Assembly (NCBI GenBank): GCA_030323885.1
Contig: CM059197.1
Location: 28,725,178-28,789,177, forward strand
Source of the DNA: Branchipolynoe longqiensis
Lineage: Eukaryota > Annelida > Polychaeta > Phyllodocida > Polynoidae
Length of the DNA stretch: 64,000 bases
Direction of reading: 5' to 3'
This document shows positions 32,805-43,640 of the stretch, piece by piece (the first letter of the stretch is position 1; every line of letters begins with the position of its first letter). The notes under the pieces were generated by a model. That model was given only the letters and a program-made list of their open reading frames with translations, did not search any database and was not told where the DNA came from. Both the position numbers and the translations under genes were made by a program.

Positions 32805-33649
32805 AGCAGTGGTGGCGTCCTGAACAACCACATACTTCATATAGTGCTTTCTCCTGTGCGTGACCTAAACTTAAGCCAGTTCAGTTCAGGTTTATGATCT
32901 AGCCGCCCCTGGGGGAACAGACCCAACTGATGCCTCGGTTCTCCCGAATTTCAATGACAGTGGGCGGATCCATGTAGACTTTGCAATAGAAGCAGCTGGG
33001 TCCCACCGGGTCTGTACAGATGGACATGCACATATCAGGCCAAGTTCCTACTTTTTCCTATTTTTCCCATTTTTTTCCATAAGGCATTATTTAGCCCTAT
33101 TTTCATGAAAAATCCTATAATTTCCCTATTTATATTTTAATCTTTTGACCCAGGGCATCTTTTCTTTTTTCAAAATGCGTTAATTTGTCTCTGTTCTGCA
33201 CTCTGTTTGTTCTGGATTATTAGAATCCAGGAGAATGTCACTTTTGCAACAATTCTGTCAGGAAATGTGTATTTTTAAAGAAAAATAGGGGGGCACCTAT
33301 GAGGCTGTGTATGAATCAAATAGAATGAGACTTGAACAAGTAACACAGTGTATTCGAACCATACATCCAAATTTGAACTTCAATCAGTGGTTTCCTGTTT
33401 TCTTGCTTTTTGAGGTGACTACTCATTTGACGACCTATATACATTAATTTGCTACAATTGCTCTAACACAAAATTCCCATTTTCGTGCTCTTTTGTGCGG
33501 AAAATGCCTATTTTATCCCTATTTTCTGGCAAAGAAATCCCTATTTTCCCATTTCTTTGATGACTGCCTCATTAGACGCCCTGACATATACATGCTGTCC
33601 TGGCCTCTCGGAGGCCTTTGAAATTCCACATCAGAAATGCACATTCTCT
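32805..33649. other. Unannotated stretch with TTTCCCTATTT words
   Basis: Around 33040-33130 and 33480-33560 'cctatttttccca'-like words recur, suggesting a diverged repeat. No gene was seen. Confidence 0.4.
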
Positions 33650-33671
33650 CCCCCCCCCCCCCCCCCCCCCC
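33650..33671. repeat. Poly-C run
   Basis: 22 consecutive C. A likely sequencing/assembly trouble spot. Confidence 0.95.
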
Positions 33672-33746
33672 GCCATGGTCGCCATTCAACGTATCGTTTG
33701 ATTATTCATTTGGGGTTTAATGCATTCAACGCAGAAGAGGTATCTT

Positions 33747-33812
33747 TTGATTGTTTGTTTGGAGTTTTACGCCCTAACAACGATTTAAGCTCATATAATG
33801 ACGGGCCAAGGT
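33747..33812 (-). mobile_element. SINE-A tail fragment
   Basis: 'gtttggagttttacgcccta' followed by 'acaacgatttaagctcatat'. Confidence 0.7.
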
Positions 33813-33947
33813 ATGAAATATGGGGGCGAGCGTTTTGTTCTTGCCAAATGTTTTATTTTGGTGCATTATTTGAATAAATAGGAATAATTTCAATCATGGC
33901 GAACTGGTCTTCCACTGTTCCTTCCCTTATCCTAGTACAGTATAACC

Positions 33948-34430
33948 CTGTTAAACCAAACTTGAAGGGACCATACAAATTTGTTTGGATTAACCGATCA
34001 TTGGTTTAACCGAGCTTTGACTTTGACTTTGTCTTGGCTTTGGCAAAACTTTGGTGCATTATGAATGTAATATACAATGTATGTGGACACTATGATTATT
34101 GTATTTTATGCATATTTATATAGTTTAACCCCATTAAACCAATCTCGGTTAAATGAAACGATCGGTTAACCCAAACCTTTTTCGACAACCCGTCAAAATA
34201 CTACCATTTATCATATAAAAAAGTCTCAGATGACCTTAAAACCACATGAAAGTTTGGTTTAACTGTACCGGAAGTGGCCTGAGACTAACAAATTTGTTTG
34301 GATTACCCAATACTTTGGATTAACCAACTTTTTTATATGATAAATGGTAGTATTTTGCCGGGCCGCCAAACAAAGTTTGGATTAACCGATCGTTTGGTTT
34401 AACCGAGCTTGGTTTAACGGGGATGTACTG
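33948..34430. mobile_element. Pogo-like foldback, composite, copy 1
   Basis: TA-flanked. Left end CAGTATAACCCTGTTAAACC, right end inverse of CAGTACATCCCCGTTAAACC. An additional internal left-type terminus, 'tagtttaaccccattaaacc', lies near 34121. The element is therefore one extra arm plus a full foldback, as in the copy at 57964. Arms contain 'ttatcatataaaaaagt' and 'acttttttatatgataa'. Confidence 0.85.
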
Positions 34431-34434
34431 TATA

Positions 34435-34585
34435 GCCAACATGCCAGGTTATGTAGCGATACTTTTCGAATTTTAAATCATTGGTTTGATTCGACTAGGG
34501 TTCGAAAGTGGGGGTTCGAATCCCATAAGCTACCAAGACGAGAAGTGGGAACTCAACTCATTCGGTCACTTCATCTGGTTGGAAA
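34435..34585 (-). mobile_element. SINE-A1, head half
   Basis: Head and B-box ('gggttcgaatccca') with a short body piece to 'aacatgccaggttatgtagc'. It directly adjoins the pogo-like element. Confidence 0.7.
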
Positions 34586-34760
34586 CTTCTCGTAGCAATG
34601 CTAGTTCTGCTATTTCTGATTAGCCTCATTGACACTATGTTTTTCGCTTGTTTCGATTCAAATCAATTCTTGCCCCAGCCACATCTGAGGTAGCGATGCA
34701 GATATGATTCCTGAAGCTAATCATAGATTAATATTGGGATCTGAATGTGTTTTTTCTATG

Positions 34761-35443
34761 AAAGTTGGATTAGTCCGATCATTTTGAGTTTCTTTCATTG
34801 TTAGAGATAAATAAATCAGGTTGATCCTTATAATCTTTAGTTAAACAAAACATTGCATTTTAAATGGCTAATTTTGAAGATATTTGAAATAGAAACATGG
34901 TAAGTTAATTTCAGCATGCACACACAAACTCCATCGGATTCAGCAGTACCAGGTTATATGACCTAGTATTCCCTTCTATGCAGAAACACATGCTTAATAA
35001 GTGTACCAGTATTTAAAGCTGCATAGTCCGAATAAATATCAAATTTTCAAAACCAAACCCATTATCTAGATTTGATTTTACATATCTAACTGAGATACTG
35101 ATGCACTTATCAAGCATTTGTTTCTGCATAGAAGGCAATACTGAGTCAATTTAACGGAACCTGTTACTGCAGAAGCCTATGGTGTCAGAGTTTTGGCAAG
35201 CTTGTCAAAACTAATTTGTCATGTTTGCAATCAAAATATCCAAAAAGTTTACCATTTAAAATAAAAGTAACTTTGAACTAATGTAAAGTAGATACTAGTG
35301 ATCGATCTAATATATGTATCTCAGAAAAAATACAAAAATTCAAAACCATCGGACTATGCAACTTAGATACTTTTTATATATAACACAATTTAGGTAAATG
35401 TTTTGTTTTCGAAAAGGTGATGCGTTCATTGGATTGTGCAGCT
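34761..35443 (-). mobile_element. MITE-TTAA copy 6, host of copy 7
   Basis: Reverse-oriented copy with left part 34761-35016 and right part 35364-35443 ('ttagatac...ggattgtgcagct'), followed by TTAA (35444-35447). Split by copy 7. The left flank is TATG, so that TTAA is lost. Confidence 0.85.
35017..35363 (+). mobile_element. MITE-TTAA copy 7, nested in copy 6
   Basis: TTAA (35013-35016) then 'agctgcatagtccgaa'. It ends 'catcggactatgcaact' near 35363 and is followed by TAGATAC, the resumption of copy 6. 347 bp, opposite orientation to its host. Confidence 0.88.
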
Positions 35444-35774
35444 TTAACTAAATATGGAATGCTGCCACTGCCATCATTGTGGCTGGTATGGGGTGGGTAG
35501 GATGGGTCACTCAACTCAGCATAATCAGCATTGCCTACCTTATCTAAGGGACTGTGGTTTATGGTTTTTGTTTTAATCATCAGCTTCTTACAAATGCCTT
35601 CGTGGGAAAGTTTTCTAAATATTTGTTTGTTCCCTTATTTAACCACCCCCAACACGTTAAACAAAGAAACAAACAAATATTTTGAAAAACTTTCAAAATA
35701 TATCCTTAAGATGATCATATATATTTTGTCAAATTAGACTAACGCATAGCAATGAATTGGATGTTATTGTTTAA

Positions 35775-36062
35775 AGTTGCACAGCCCGATGGTTTTGAAT
35801 TTCTGTATTTTTTATGACATAAATATATACAATCGATCACTGGAATCTACTTTACATTAGTTCAAAGTTACTTTTATTTTAAATAGTGAACTTTTGAGAT
35901 ATTTTGAGTGCAAACATGGAAAATTATTTTTGGCAAGCTTGCAGTATTATATGCAGAAACAAATGCTTAATAAGTGCATCAGTACTAAGTTAGATATGTC
36001 AAATCAAATCTAGATAATTCGCTTGGTTTTGAAAATTTGATATTTCATCGGACTATGCAGCT
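35775..36062 (-). mobile_element. MITE-TTAA copy 8, internally deleted
   Basis: TTAA at 35771-35774 and 36063-36066, both intact. 288 bp because about 60 bp between 'ggcaagcttg' and 'cagtattatatgcag' are gone. Termini 'agttgcacagcccgatgg' and 'catcggactatgcagct'. Confidence 0.9.
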
Positions 36063-36332
36063 TTAAGATTAAAAACATCCAGTTTAAACAGAAATTATTT
36101 GTGTATGAGAAGTCAGGGTGAGCTGATCATATCATACAATCGACCGAAGTTTTATTTTCTAAAAATACAATTTAATATATTTTCATTACGCGGATCAGAG
36201 TGATGCCTGACAATTAATTAAATATCGGTTTTAATAAAAAAAATAATGCATGAACATTCAGTGTGAGCTCATCATAATATACAAGGACCATCACATTGCA
36301 AACTCCGGCTCTCACCCGTTGATACAAGTTAA

Positions 36333-36666
36333 AGTTGGATAATCCGATGGCTTTGATTTTCTGTATTTTTTCTGATATAAATATATTAAATTGTTTGTTA
36401 TAATCTACATTGCTTTAGTCTGAAGTAACTTTCTAAATTTTGAGTTATTTGAAGTGCAAACTTGTTAAATTAGTTTTTGCTAACATGCCAAAACTCTGAC
36501 AGCATATGCTTTAATCATAACAGGTTTGATTAAATTGCCCCAGTATTCGCTTCTAATTGACAACAAATGCTTAATAAGTCCATCGGTATCTAAGTTAGAT
36601 AGGGAGAATCAATTCTAGATAATTGGTTTGGTTTTGAAAATGCGCCGCTTTATCGGACTATGCATC
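36333..36666 (-). mobile_element. MITE-TTAA copy 9
   Basis: TTAA at 36329-36332 and 36667-36670. Termini 'agttggataatccgatgg' and 'atcggactatgcatc'. Confidence 0.9.
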
Positions 36667-36856
36667 TTAAGCGCCAGCACATCTCATCAATGTTTAAATG
36701 GGTGACACCCCCCCCCCCTTTAGCAGGCGAACCGATAACCAATCTGCAGTGGATGAGTATATTATGATTCTATATCAATGGATCTGCGCTCCCTTCAAAT
36801 CGCAGTATCGGCCATACCACACAGCAGCGTGGCACAGTCGCCGCAACAATTTCCCG

Positions 36857-37201
36857 TCTGTTTGTTTGCTTCTTGGAGTTTTATATCCTAGCACCATCTA
36901 ATGTCATATCAGGACAGGTACCGACGTGTAACAGTGCGCACTCATGGTGACTTCATAGTGCGGCCCCTAGGAGCACTAGGAGGCCAGGTCACTGGCACCA
37001 TATACCCGATATCCCATTCAGTCCCATTATCCTGATACTGATCTAACCTGTTGTTGCCCTATCCTAGTAATGCCGAGCAGCAGAATTCGTTGCCACAAGT
37101 ATCAATTTTATAATTCATTGGTTTGACTCGGCCAAGATTCGAACTCCCGACCTTCCGCACGGGAAGCCTACGCTCTACCGATTTGGATACGGCGTCCGGT
37201 G
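36857..37201 (-). mobile_element. SINE-A2, full length
   Basis: Tail 'gtttgtttgcttcttggag' at 36857. Head 'ctctaccgatttggatacgg' and 'ccggtg' near 37200. B-box 'agattcgaactccc'. The body has a local 'ctaggagcactaggagg' duplication. Confidence 0.9.
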
Positions 37202-37276
37202 TTTTGCCACCTACAGGACTGTCACTCGGTGTTTATAGTGCGCTATTACCAGGTTACATCCTGTGTGAATATGTAG

Positions 37277-37590
37277 TGTAGTAGTCTGCACTGACCTCTC
37301 ATGCAAGTAACCACATACACAGGTAGGCTTGGGTAGTCTGGTGATATCAGAGAGCCTTGGTGGTGTAATGGTTAGCACACTGGCCTGGAATGCAAAGAGA
37401 TGTGGGTTTGAGTCCCGCTCTAGGCGCAATATTTCCCATGTTCATCACCCCCACGACACTGGTTGCCGTGACCATGATCCTGTACAAGCTATGCGCTGTA
37501 TAGTTGTTGAACCTACCCTGTGTATGTAAGTGCATTGCCTGTATGTTTGTAATTGTAAGCATTAAATGACTTACAATTCCAGGGGGACGA
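37277..37590 (+). mobile_element. SINE-B, long unit, tandem copy 1
   Basis: Unit starts 'gtgtagtagtctgcactgac'. The tRNA-like head 'ggtggtgtaatggttagcac'...'gggtttgagtcccgctct' with an acceptor-like GCCTTGG/TCTAGGC pairing is followed by 'atgttcatcacccccacgac' and a 3' part with 'taagcattaaatgacttaca'. The next copy starts exactly 314 bp later. Confidence 0.75.
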
Positions 37591-37790
37591 GTGTAGTAGT
37601 CTGCACTGACCTCTCAGGCAAGTAACCACATAGTCAGGTAGGCGTGGGTAGTATGGTGATATCAGGGAGCCTTGATGGTGTAATGGTTAGCAGACTGGCC
37701 CGGAATGCAAAGAGATGTGGGTTTGAGTCCCACTCTAGGTGCAATATTTCCCATTGTCATCACCCCCATGACAGTAGGCTGAGAAGCCAC
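37591..37790 (+). mobile_element. SINE-B, long unit, tandem copy 2
   Basis: Same 'gtgtagtagtctgcactgac' start and head, with a few substitutions ('gatggtgtaatggttagcag'). The 3' part diverges after 'catcacccccatgacagtag'. Confidence 0.75.
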
Positions 37791-38079
37791 AACCTACAAC
37801 CGCACGCGCCGAGCTTACACCCGGGGTGGACTCTGCCCCGTGCCTCACCTCGATCTTGGCGCATGCGCGCTCAAGTAATAAATAATCCCCCCAAAAATGT
37901 AAAACAGAGTGGACATTTAAAGAGATAGCTAGATCAGCAGCGTAATTTCAGTTGTTCACCGATATTATGATCGAATATGATGGTCGTGGCTGGGTGTATC
38001 TTGAAACAATCGGTGTCTGGTTGTTGTATGACAGGTGTAGTAATTTGCAATAGCATGGCCAGTCTTGGGCAAAGTACAA
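37791..38079. other. Unannotated stretch
   Basis: No recognised element up to the 8 bp duplication that starts MITE-8. Confidence 0.4.
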
Positions 38080-38498
38080 CCTAGATAAAAGATTCACCTG
38101 GTACTTGTAGTACACGGGTGAAGGACAATGTAGTGTAAATACCGGCGAAAATAGGTTTAGTATGGAACATGAACTAGAAACTGTGGCTCCAGTATCAAAT
38201 GGCTACTCATATAGGCAAAGAGTTGGTGAAATGGGTGAGAATGCAAAAAGACAAGATGGCGGCCAGAGAACGCCATCGATTTCACTTTTATATTGCATTA
38301 AAGTATATGTTTTATTATATTTTCCAACTCAAAAGTAGCGAGTAAACATGAAGACATATACAAAGAATAAATGTTGCTTCTTAGATTGAGAAATTAGGCT
38401 CTCATAAAGACTCATTTCATTAGCCCGATTTTTCGACCGTTTTTATATAAGGCTGATTTTCATCCGTGTACTACAAGTACTGGGTGAATCTTTTATCT
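38080..38498. mobile_element. MITE-8, copy 1
   Basis: Termini 'agataaaagattcacctgg' and 'tgggtgaatcttttatct', each followed inward by a small palindrome 'ggtacttgtagtac'. Flanked by 8 bp 'aagtacaa' (38072-38079 and 38499-38506). Eight-base duplications are typical of hAT-like transposition, but the terminal bases are not the usual hAT CA..TG. Confidence 0.85.
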
Positions 38499-38649
38499 AA
38501 GTACAAGCTTGCCCAATGGGGAACTATGCATATGTCAGTTTTAGAAATAAGCACAATTTCACACGGTCTTTTTATTGTAAGAGGCAAAGTAAATCAATGA
38601 AATGAATTCTAAACGTGGCCAAACTGCTCGAAATGACTGCGTTGTTAGC

Positions 38650-38812
38650 TCCGTGTCAGGATAATGTGACTGAGTGGGATATATATATACTAGTCATGGT
38701 GCCGACCAGCTCGCAAATCCAGTGGAACATCTGCTATATGTGCATATTCTGCTATTCGATAATCCCCACATGAAATTACCTTAGATGTTGCTAGGACGTA
38801 TACCCCTAATCA
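38650..38812 (+). mobile_element. SINE-A, 5'-truncated
   Basis: Starts in the body at 'agctccgtgtcaggataatg'. A TATATATA insertion follows 'gtgggata'. Tail complete. Confidence 0.78.
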
Positions 38813-39016
38813 AACTGACATTCATTGGTCTTGTTAGTTATGATCTGATTGAAGATTGAAACTGGCAGCGGACGCAATTACTTCGTACTATGAGGAGACT
38901 TTCGCTCTGGAATAAAAACTACATTTGGATTTTAATATGTCAATGTTATTACCATTGGATTGGTGATGCTTGGTTAGTTCCATGAGACCCCATCAAGGGG
39001 GACGTCTGACTGCCTG

Positions 39017-39343
39017 CGGGCGCGGTGGCCGAATCGGTACAGCGCGGGTCTCGTGTGCGGAAGGTCGGAGTTTCGGTTCCCGGTCGAGTCAAACCAATGA
39101 CTTATAAAAATTGATTGTTGTTGTCATTTCCTAGCCTGGTTCTCGGCATTAATAGGATAGCGCAATGACTGGTTACCTCAGGGTCAGGTTAATGTGAGTT
39201 GGATATTGAGTCATGGTGCTGGCCACCTGATTTCCCAGTGGGGCAGCACTATAGCTTTGCCTTGAGTGTGCACTGTCACAACTCAGTACCCATCCTGGTA
39301 TGACCTTAGATGCTGCTAGGAGGTAAAACTCCAAAACCAACCA
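39017..39343 (+). mobile_element. SINE-A2, full length
   Basis: Head 'gcgcggtggccgaatcggta', B-box 'gtttcggttccc'. Complete tail ending CTCCAAAACCAACC. Confidence 0.9.
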
Positions 39344-39462
39344 GCCTCCGTCCAGGCCATTGTGCAGTAGGTGTGAATGGGGGAGACAGAGCAGTATCGG
39401 AACCACCCCTACCTTAAAGACTCGCCGCCTCACCGTTTGCCAAGTTTTTAGATACTAGGATT

Positions 39463-40027
39463 TCTTTTATTTTTATTGTTATTGAGGCTGTATTTATACT
39501 GTCCATAGCATATAAGCCCGGGTACCCGGGCTTGTTTTCAATGCTGGCCAGTTGTAGTGTTGGTGTTATCTTACCACACAGTGGCTGCTGATAAGGTATT
39601 TGATTGCCTGCATTTCAGTATCAGATAGATAATTGGTTGGTATGTTTAATAGCCTATATTAGTTTTTTTTAATTTTCTTGAATATATGTATTTATTTGTT
39701 CTACTCTTAATACTAGACTATCCTACTCCTATTTACATATCAGAGGCTTGTACATAGCTGTGTGGTGTGCTATGTGACGACTTTTGGTATGGTTACCTTC
39801 CATTGGGCATCCCGCTGGTGGCCGTGACATATCACATGCCCCTTTGCAGTGCAGCTTAGTGGGGGTTTCCTAGCCTTATTTTGCACAGATATTCTTTGTA
39901 AGTTTTTAGGTCAGGAATTTGTTGTTTCTTTACTGTTTGGGCATTCCACACCTTGGCAGCCATTTCCAGTGTGCTTCTCTCATGAGCTTTTATTTGGCTT
40001 CTGGATTTAGCCCTCAGGAGCATGGAT
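39463..40027 (-). pseudogene. LINE-3: RT C-terminal end plus 3' UTR, copy 2
   Basis: Minus-strand translation reads 'SRSQIKAHERSTLEMAAKVW' then 'NAQTVKKQQIPDLKTYKEYL' and 'CKIRLGNPH', ending at a stop. The VWN triplet lost in the 12.6 kb copy is intact here, and this part has no internal stop, so this copy is younger or better preserved. 5'-truncated at about 40027. The 3' UTR includes 'gacatatcacatgcccct' and runs to about 39463, matching 12.9-13.4 kb in reverse. Confidence 0.8.
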
Positions 40028-40045
40028 GATGAAAACAAGAAATAT

Positions 40046-40375
40046 TGGTGGGTTGCTTGTTGGAGTTTTATCTCCTGGAAACATCTCCGGTCATATCAGG
40101 ATGGGTACTGACTTGTCACTGTGCGCACACATGGTGACTTCATAGTGCATCCCCACTCGTAGGTCAGGCCGGCAGCACCATTTATCCCACTCAGTCACAG
40201 TATCCTGACACTGAGCATGCCAGTCCTTGCCCTATCCTAATAATGCCAAGCACCAAGCTAGGAAGCGACTGGTACAAATTTGTTTAAGTCATTAGTTTGA
40301 CGTGACCGGGAATCGAACTCCGGACATTGCGCACAGGAAACCTGCGCTCTACCGATTCGGCCAACGCATCTGGTG
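40046..40375 (-). mobile_element. SINE-A2, full length
   Basis: Tail 'ggttgcttgttggagtttta'. Head 'gctctaccgattcggccaac'. B-box 'gggaatcgaactcc'. A segment around 'gacctgatat' is shortened. Confidence 0.9.
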
Positions 40376-40639
40376 TCAAAAAGAAAGAGCGCCCTCCTCC
40401 CGCACGACAACAACAACAACAACAATGGCAACATAGACTGGGAGTCGGCAATGCGGCGCCATGCCTTAGTGGGACCGACTTGCGGACAGGCTGGTCCTGT
40501 GATGCCGCCGTCCCCTTTGTGCCGAGTTAATGACACTCGACTCCGAGCTGTGTGACCCGCCGGATTCCGATCACGCGAGGCTAATGCGCGGCGGATAGAG
40601 AGCAGGAACCGGAAGTGACGGGCACCCGAGCCGAGAACC
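40376..40639. other. GC-rich CpG-bearing segment
   Basis: 'caacaacaacaacaacaa' run then CG-rich sequence up to the C-rich array. No exon recognised. Confidence 0.3.
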
Positions 40640-41335
40640 ACTCCCCAGCCCCCAACATCCTTTCCTCCTCCCCAAATACCGCCATCCCAGTCCTCAGTAC
40701 CCCCCCCCACCACCCACCAGCCAGTGTAACCATCCCCTTACCCATGCCCTCACCCTCCTCTATCCCTCCCCGGACCCCTGCCCGCACCCTCCCCCAATGC
40801 TCCCCTTACCCCTGCCCTCCCCTTCCCCCAACGCTCCCCTTCCAACTCCCCTCACCCTCCCCCCAACGCTCCCCTTACCCCTGCCCTCCCCTCTCCCAAC
40901 GCTCCCCTTACCCTTGCCCTCCACCTACACCAACGCCCCCCCCCCCCCCCTCCTCCCCCAATGCTCCCCTTACCCCTGCCCTCACCCTCGCCATCACTCC
41001 CTTACCCTGCCTTCACCCTCGTGCAGCCCTCCCCGCACCCCGCCCTCACCCTACCGAACCCTGTCCTCACCTCGCAGCCATCACCCTCCCCTTAACCCTG
41101 CCCTCACGCCCCTCCAATTCTCCCCCAAGTTCACCCTCCCCCTAACCCCTGGCCTCACCCTCCTGCACCCCTCCCCTTACGCCTACCCTCCTCAACGCCT
41201 CCTCATCCGCCCTCATCCCCCGCCCACCCTCCCCTTACCCCTTCCCTCTCCATCCACCAGCCCATCTCCCTTGCCCTCACCCCCCATCCACCCTCCCCTC
41301 AGTCCTGCCCTCTACCCCTCCCAAACTCCCCTTAG
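40640..41335. repeat. C-rich 'cttacccctgccctcaccct' array
   Basis: Degenerate units of roughly 30-36 bp, plus strand C-rich, ~700 bp. Proline/leucine frames of 176 and 302 codons are artefacts of composition. Confidence 0.85.
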
Positions 41336-42300
41336 ACGCTGCGGCTGGTTTCAAGACAAAGCGCCAGGGGTGGGGAGTATCAATGGGGCTGACGGAAGGT
41401 CCGCAGGGGGGGGGTGGAGTATGGCTACAGTAGGAGCTTGGGGCTGGGGTGGGGGTGGGGTTGGGCGTGGGGATCTTGGTATCAGCAGCCGTGTTGATTG
41501 TGGCAGAGAGCAAACACACTCAATGCAAGCTCTTTGCAGATGTGGTATTCAGATGATGACGGATATCACTGGTCTAATGCAATCATATCAATTTGGAAAG
41601 CTGCCCGAAGCCTGTTTCATTTCAGCATTCTGGCGGTGTTCAAGGAGTACTGGTGCTTGGCTTGTCCCTACCGTATTCCTTCCACTACTAATTGAGGATG
41701 TATAATTAGCTGTACATAACATATATATATATATCAGGAGTTGCAGATCACATGTTATGGGTAGACCTAGAAACGGGGACAGGAGAAATGGTTTTAGCCT
41801 GTCGCTACTGACTATTCACGAGTAGTAAATGCAGGGATGAGAGAACTTTGTGATTTTGGGGATTTCCGCAATTTGTAATATTTACCGATTAACGTTAATC
41901 AAAATGCCAAGCAATCAAGATATATGTGACAACAGGTGGTTGGTTTGAATCCTGTTCTTATATGACCGTAGCTGTTTCTATAACATAAATCCGAAACAAG
42001 AAATAGTTATGTATGGGTGATAATATAACCGCAACAAGGATAGTTGAAACTTGACTTCTGGCATTTTCCATGATTCCTTGACACTGGTAATCTTATGTGG
42101 GGAAATCAACATTTTCGCGGAAATTCGCCGTCCGTGTAATAAACTCGGTTTGGTTTCTGCGATTTTTGCCAGCGACCACTGTCATCCCTATAAATTAGTG
42201 GGGTGGTAGTCAGTCAAGTGTTTGGAGGGGGGGGGGGGGGCAAGGGAAGGATTATTGTTTCGCTGTACCACATTTTAGCGATTACTAAATCTGTAATGGC
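41336..42300. other. Unannotated stretch
   Basis: (TA)n near 41722-41734 and a 14 base G run at 42227-42240. No element ends or exon recognised. Confidence 0.4.
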
Positions 42301-42957
42301 TTCTTTATGGGGTTTACATCCTCAAGCCAGCTAAGGTAGTATTAGGACGATTACCGACTTGTGACAGTGCACAATATCATCATCATCATCATCATGCTGT
42401 TGGTTATGATATGACAAAGACTGCTTTCATTACTTGACTGCTGCTCTCCATTTAGCTCTCTGCTGTGAGAGTGATGTTCATGAGTCAGTCTTAATGTCTC
42501 TCAGCTTCAGGTTTCTCTTGATGGTATCCTTGAACCAGAGACGAGGGCACCCTCTCTTTCTGTAACCAGAAGACAGTTGAGAATAGAGGATCTGCTTTGG
42601 TAGCCTGTCTGATGACATACTCATGAGGTGCCCAGTCCACCGGAGATTCTTTTTGATCAGAAGATCTTCCATAGAGGGCAGCCCCGTCCATTCAAGTATT
42701 TCCTTAGCGCACTATATCATGACTATAAAATGCTTCCCCACTCAGAGACCAGGCTACCATCACCTTGACCGGATATCCAACTCAGTCACATGATCGTGCC
42801 ACCGAGCAAACAAGGCCTTACTCGATCCCATTCATGATGGGTTCTAGCCTCAATACTGTATGGCATTGGTTTGACTTGGTCGGGGTCTGAGCCTAGCATA
42901 TCCCACACAGGAAGCCAGCCGGTGGTGTTCTTACCAAGTTGACCACCCGGTCCGGTG
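42301..42957 (-). mobile_element. SINE-A2 split by LINE-2
   Basis: Tail part 42301-42380. Body and head 42709-42957 ('cccactcagagaccaggcta', 'ggcattggtttgacttggtc', 'cacccggtccggtg'). Diverged, hence older than the LINE inside it. Confidence 0.85.
42381..42708 (-). pseudogene. LINE-2 3' end with RT C-terminus, nested
   Basis: Minus-strand reading: 'MEDLLIKKNLRWTGHLMSM', 'SDRLPKQILYSQLSSGYRK', 'RGCPRLWFKDTIKRNLKLRD', 'IKTDS', stop, 'TSLSQQRAKWRAAVK', two stops, and a (ATG)n tail. It keeps RWTGHL where the copy at 23.8 kb has decayed. Flanking direct repeat gcac[a/t]atatcat at 42369-42380 and 42709-42720. The missing upstream ORF marks 5' truncation. Confidence 0.88.
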
Positions 42958-43182
42958 AAGTCGGGAATGATTCTTCCTGTTTAGTTATGCATCAGTGCGG
43001 CGTAGTGGGCTCAGGTTTGGAGTGGTGTTGGGGCAGAAGAATGGATATTTATTGCTGACTGGGTCTATTCGGTGAATGCCTTTCCATGCTTTTCATTAAT
43101 TACATTCCTGCTTTATTAATGACACCACTCCTATCACAATGGTGTTTATTCATTGGTTATGTCAGTCACATGACTACACATC
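42958..43182. other. Unannotated stretch
   Basis: Nothing recognised. Confidence 0.4.
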
Positions 43183-43640
43183 CCACAATTTGACCACCCA
43201 CTCACCCAATAGAGGGTGGACGAGAAAGGACGATTTTCCAGGAAACATGGAACATCGCACAATTTGACCATGCACCCACATACCTACTCACCTACCCACC
43301 CACCCAATAGAGGATGCACTAGAAGGCAAGGTTATTCCAGGAAACATGGAACATCGCACAATTTGACCATGCGCCCTCATACCTACTCACCTACCCACCC
43401 ACCCAATAGAGGATGAACTAGAAGGCAAGGGTATTCCAGGAAACATGGAACATCGCACAATTTGACCATGCACACACCTACCTACCCACATACCCACCCA
43501 CCCAATAGAAGATGAACTAGAAGGCGAGATTGTTCCAGGAAACATGGAACATCCGCAAATGTGACCACCCACTCACCTACCAAATAGGTGAACTATTCGA
43601 CCGTTGGGGGGAGATTATTCCAGGAAACACGGTAATCAGC
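43183..43640. repeat. 99 bp minisatellite
   Basis: 'ggaaacatgg' at 43241, 43340, 43439 and 43538 gives an exact 99 bp period, with a shortened last unit (43623). 99 is a multiple of three, so open frames stay in phase (e.g. 43216-43416). No coding role is implied. Confidence 0.93.

Noticed and set aside
37352..37426. Functional tRNA gene at the SINE-B head
   Set aside because: The acceptor-like pairing is good, but the anticodon stem is poor and the same head recurs in dispersed SINE-B copies.
40797..41705. 302-codon Pro/Leu-rich open frame
   Set aside because: C-rich degenerate array. Overlapping frames are equally open, so this is composition and not coding.
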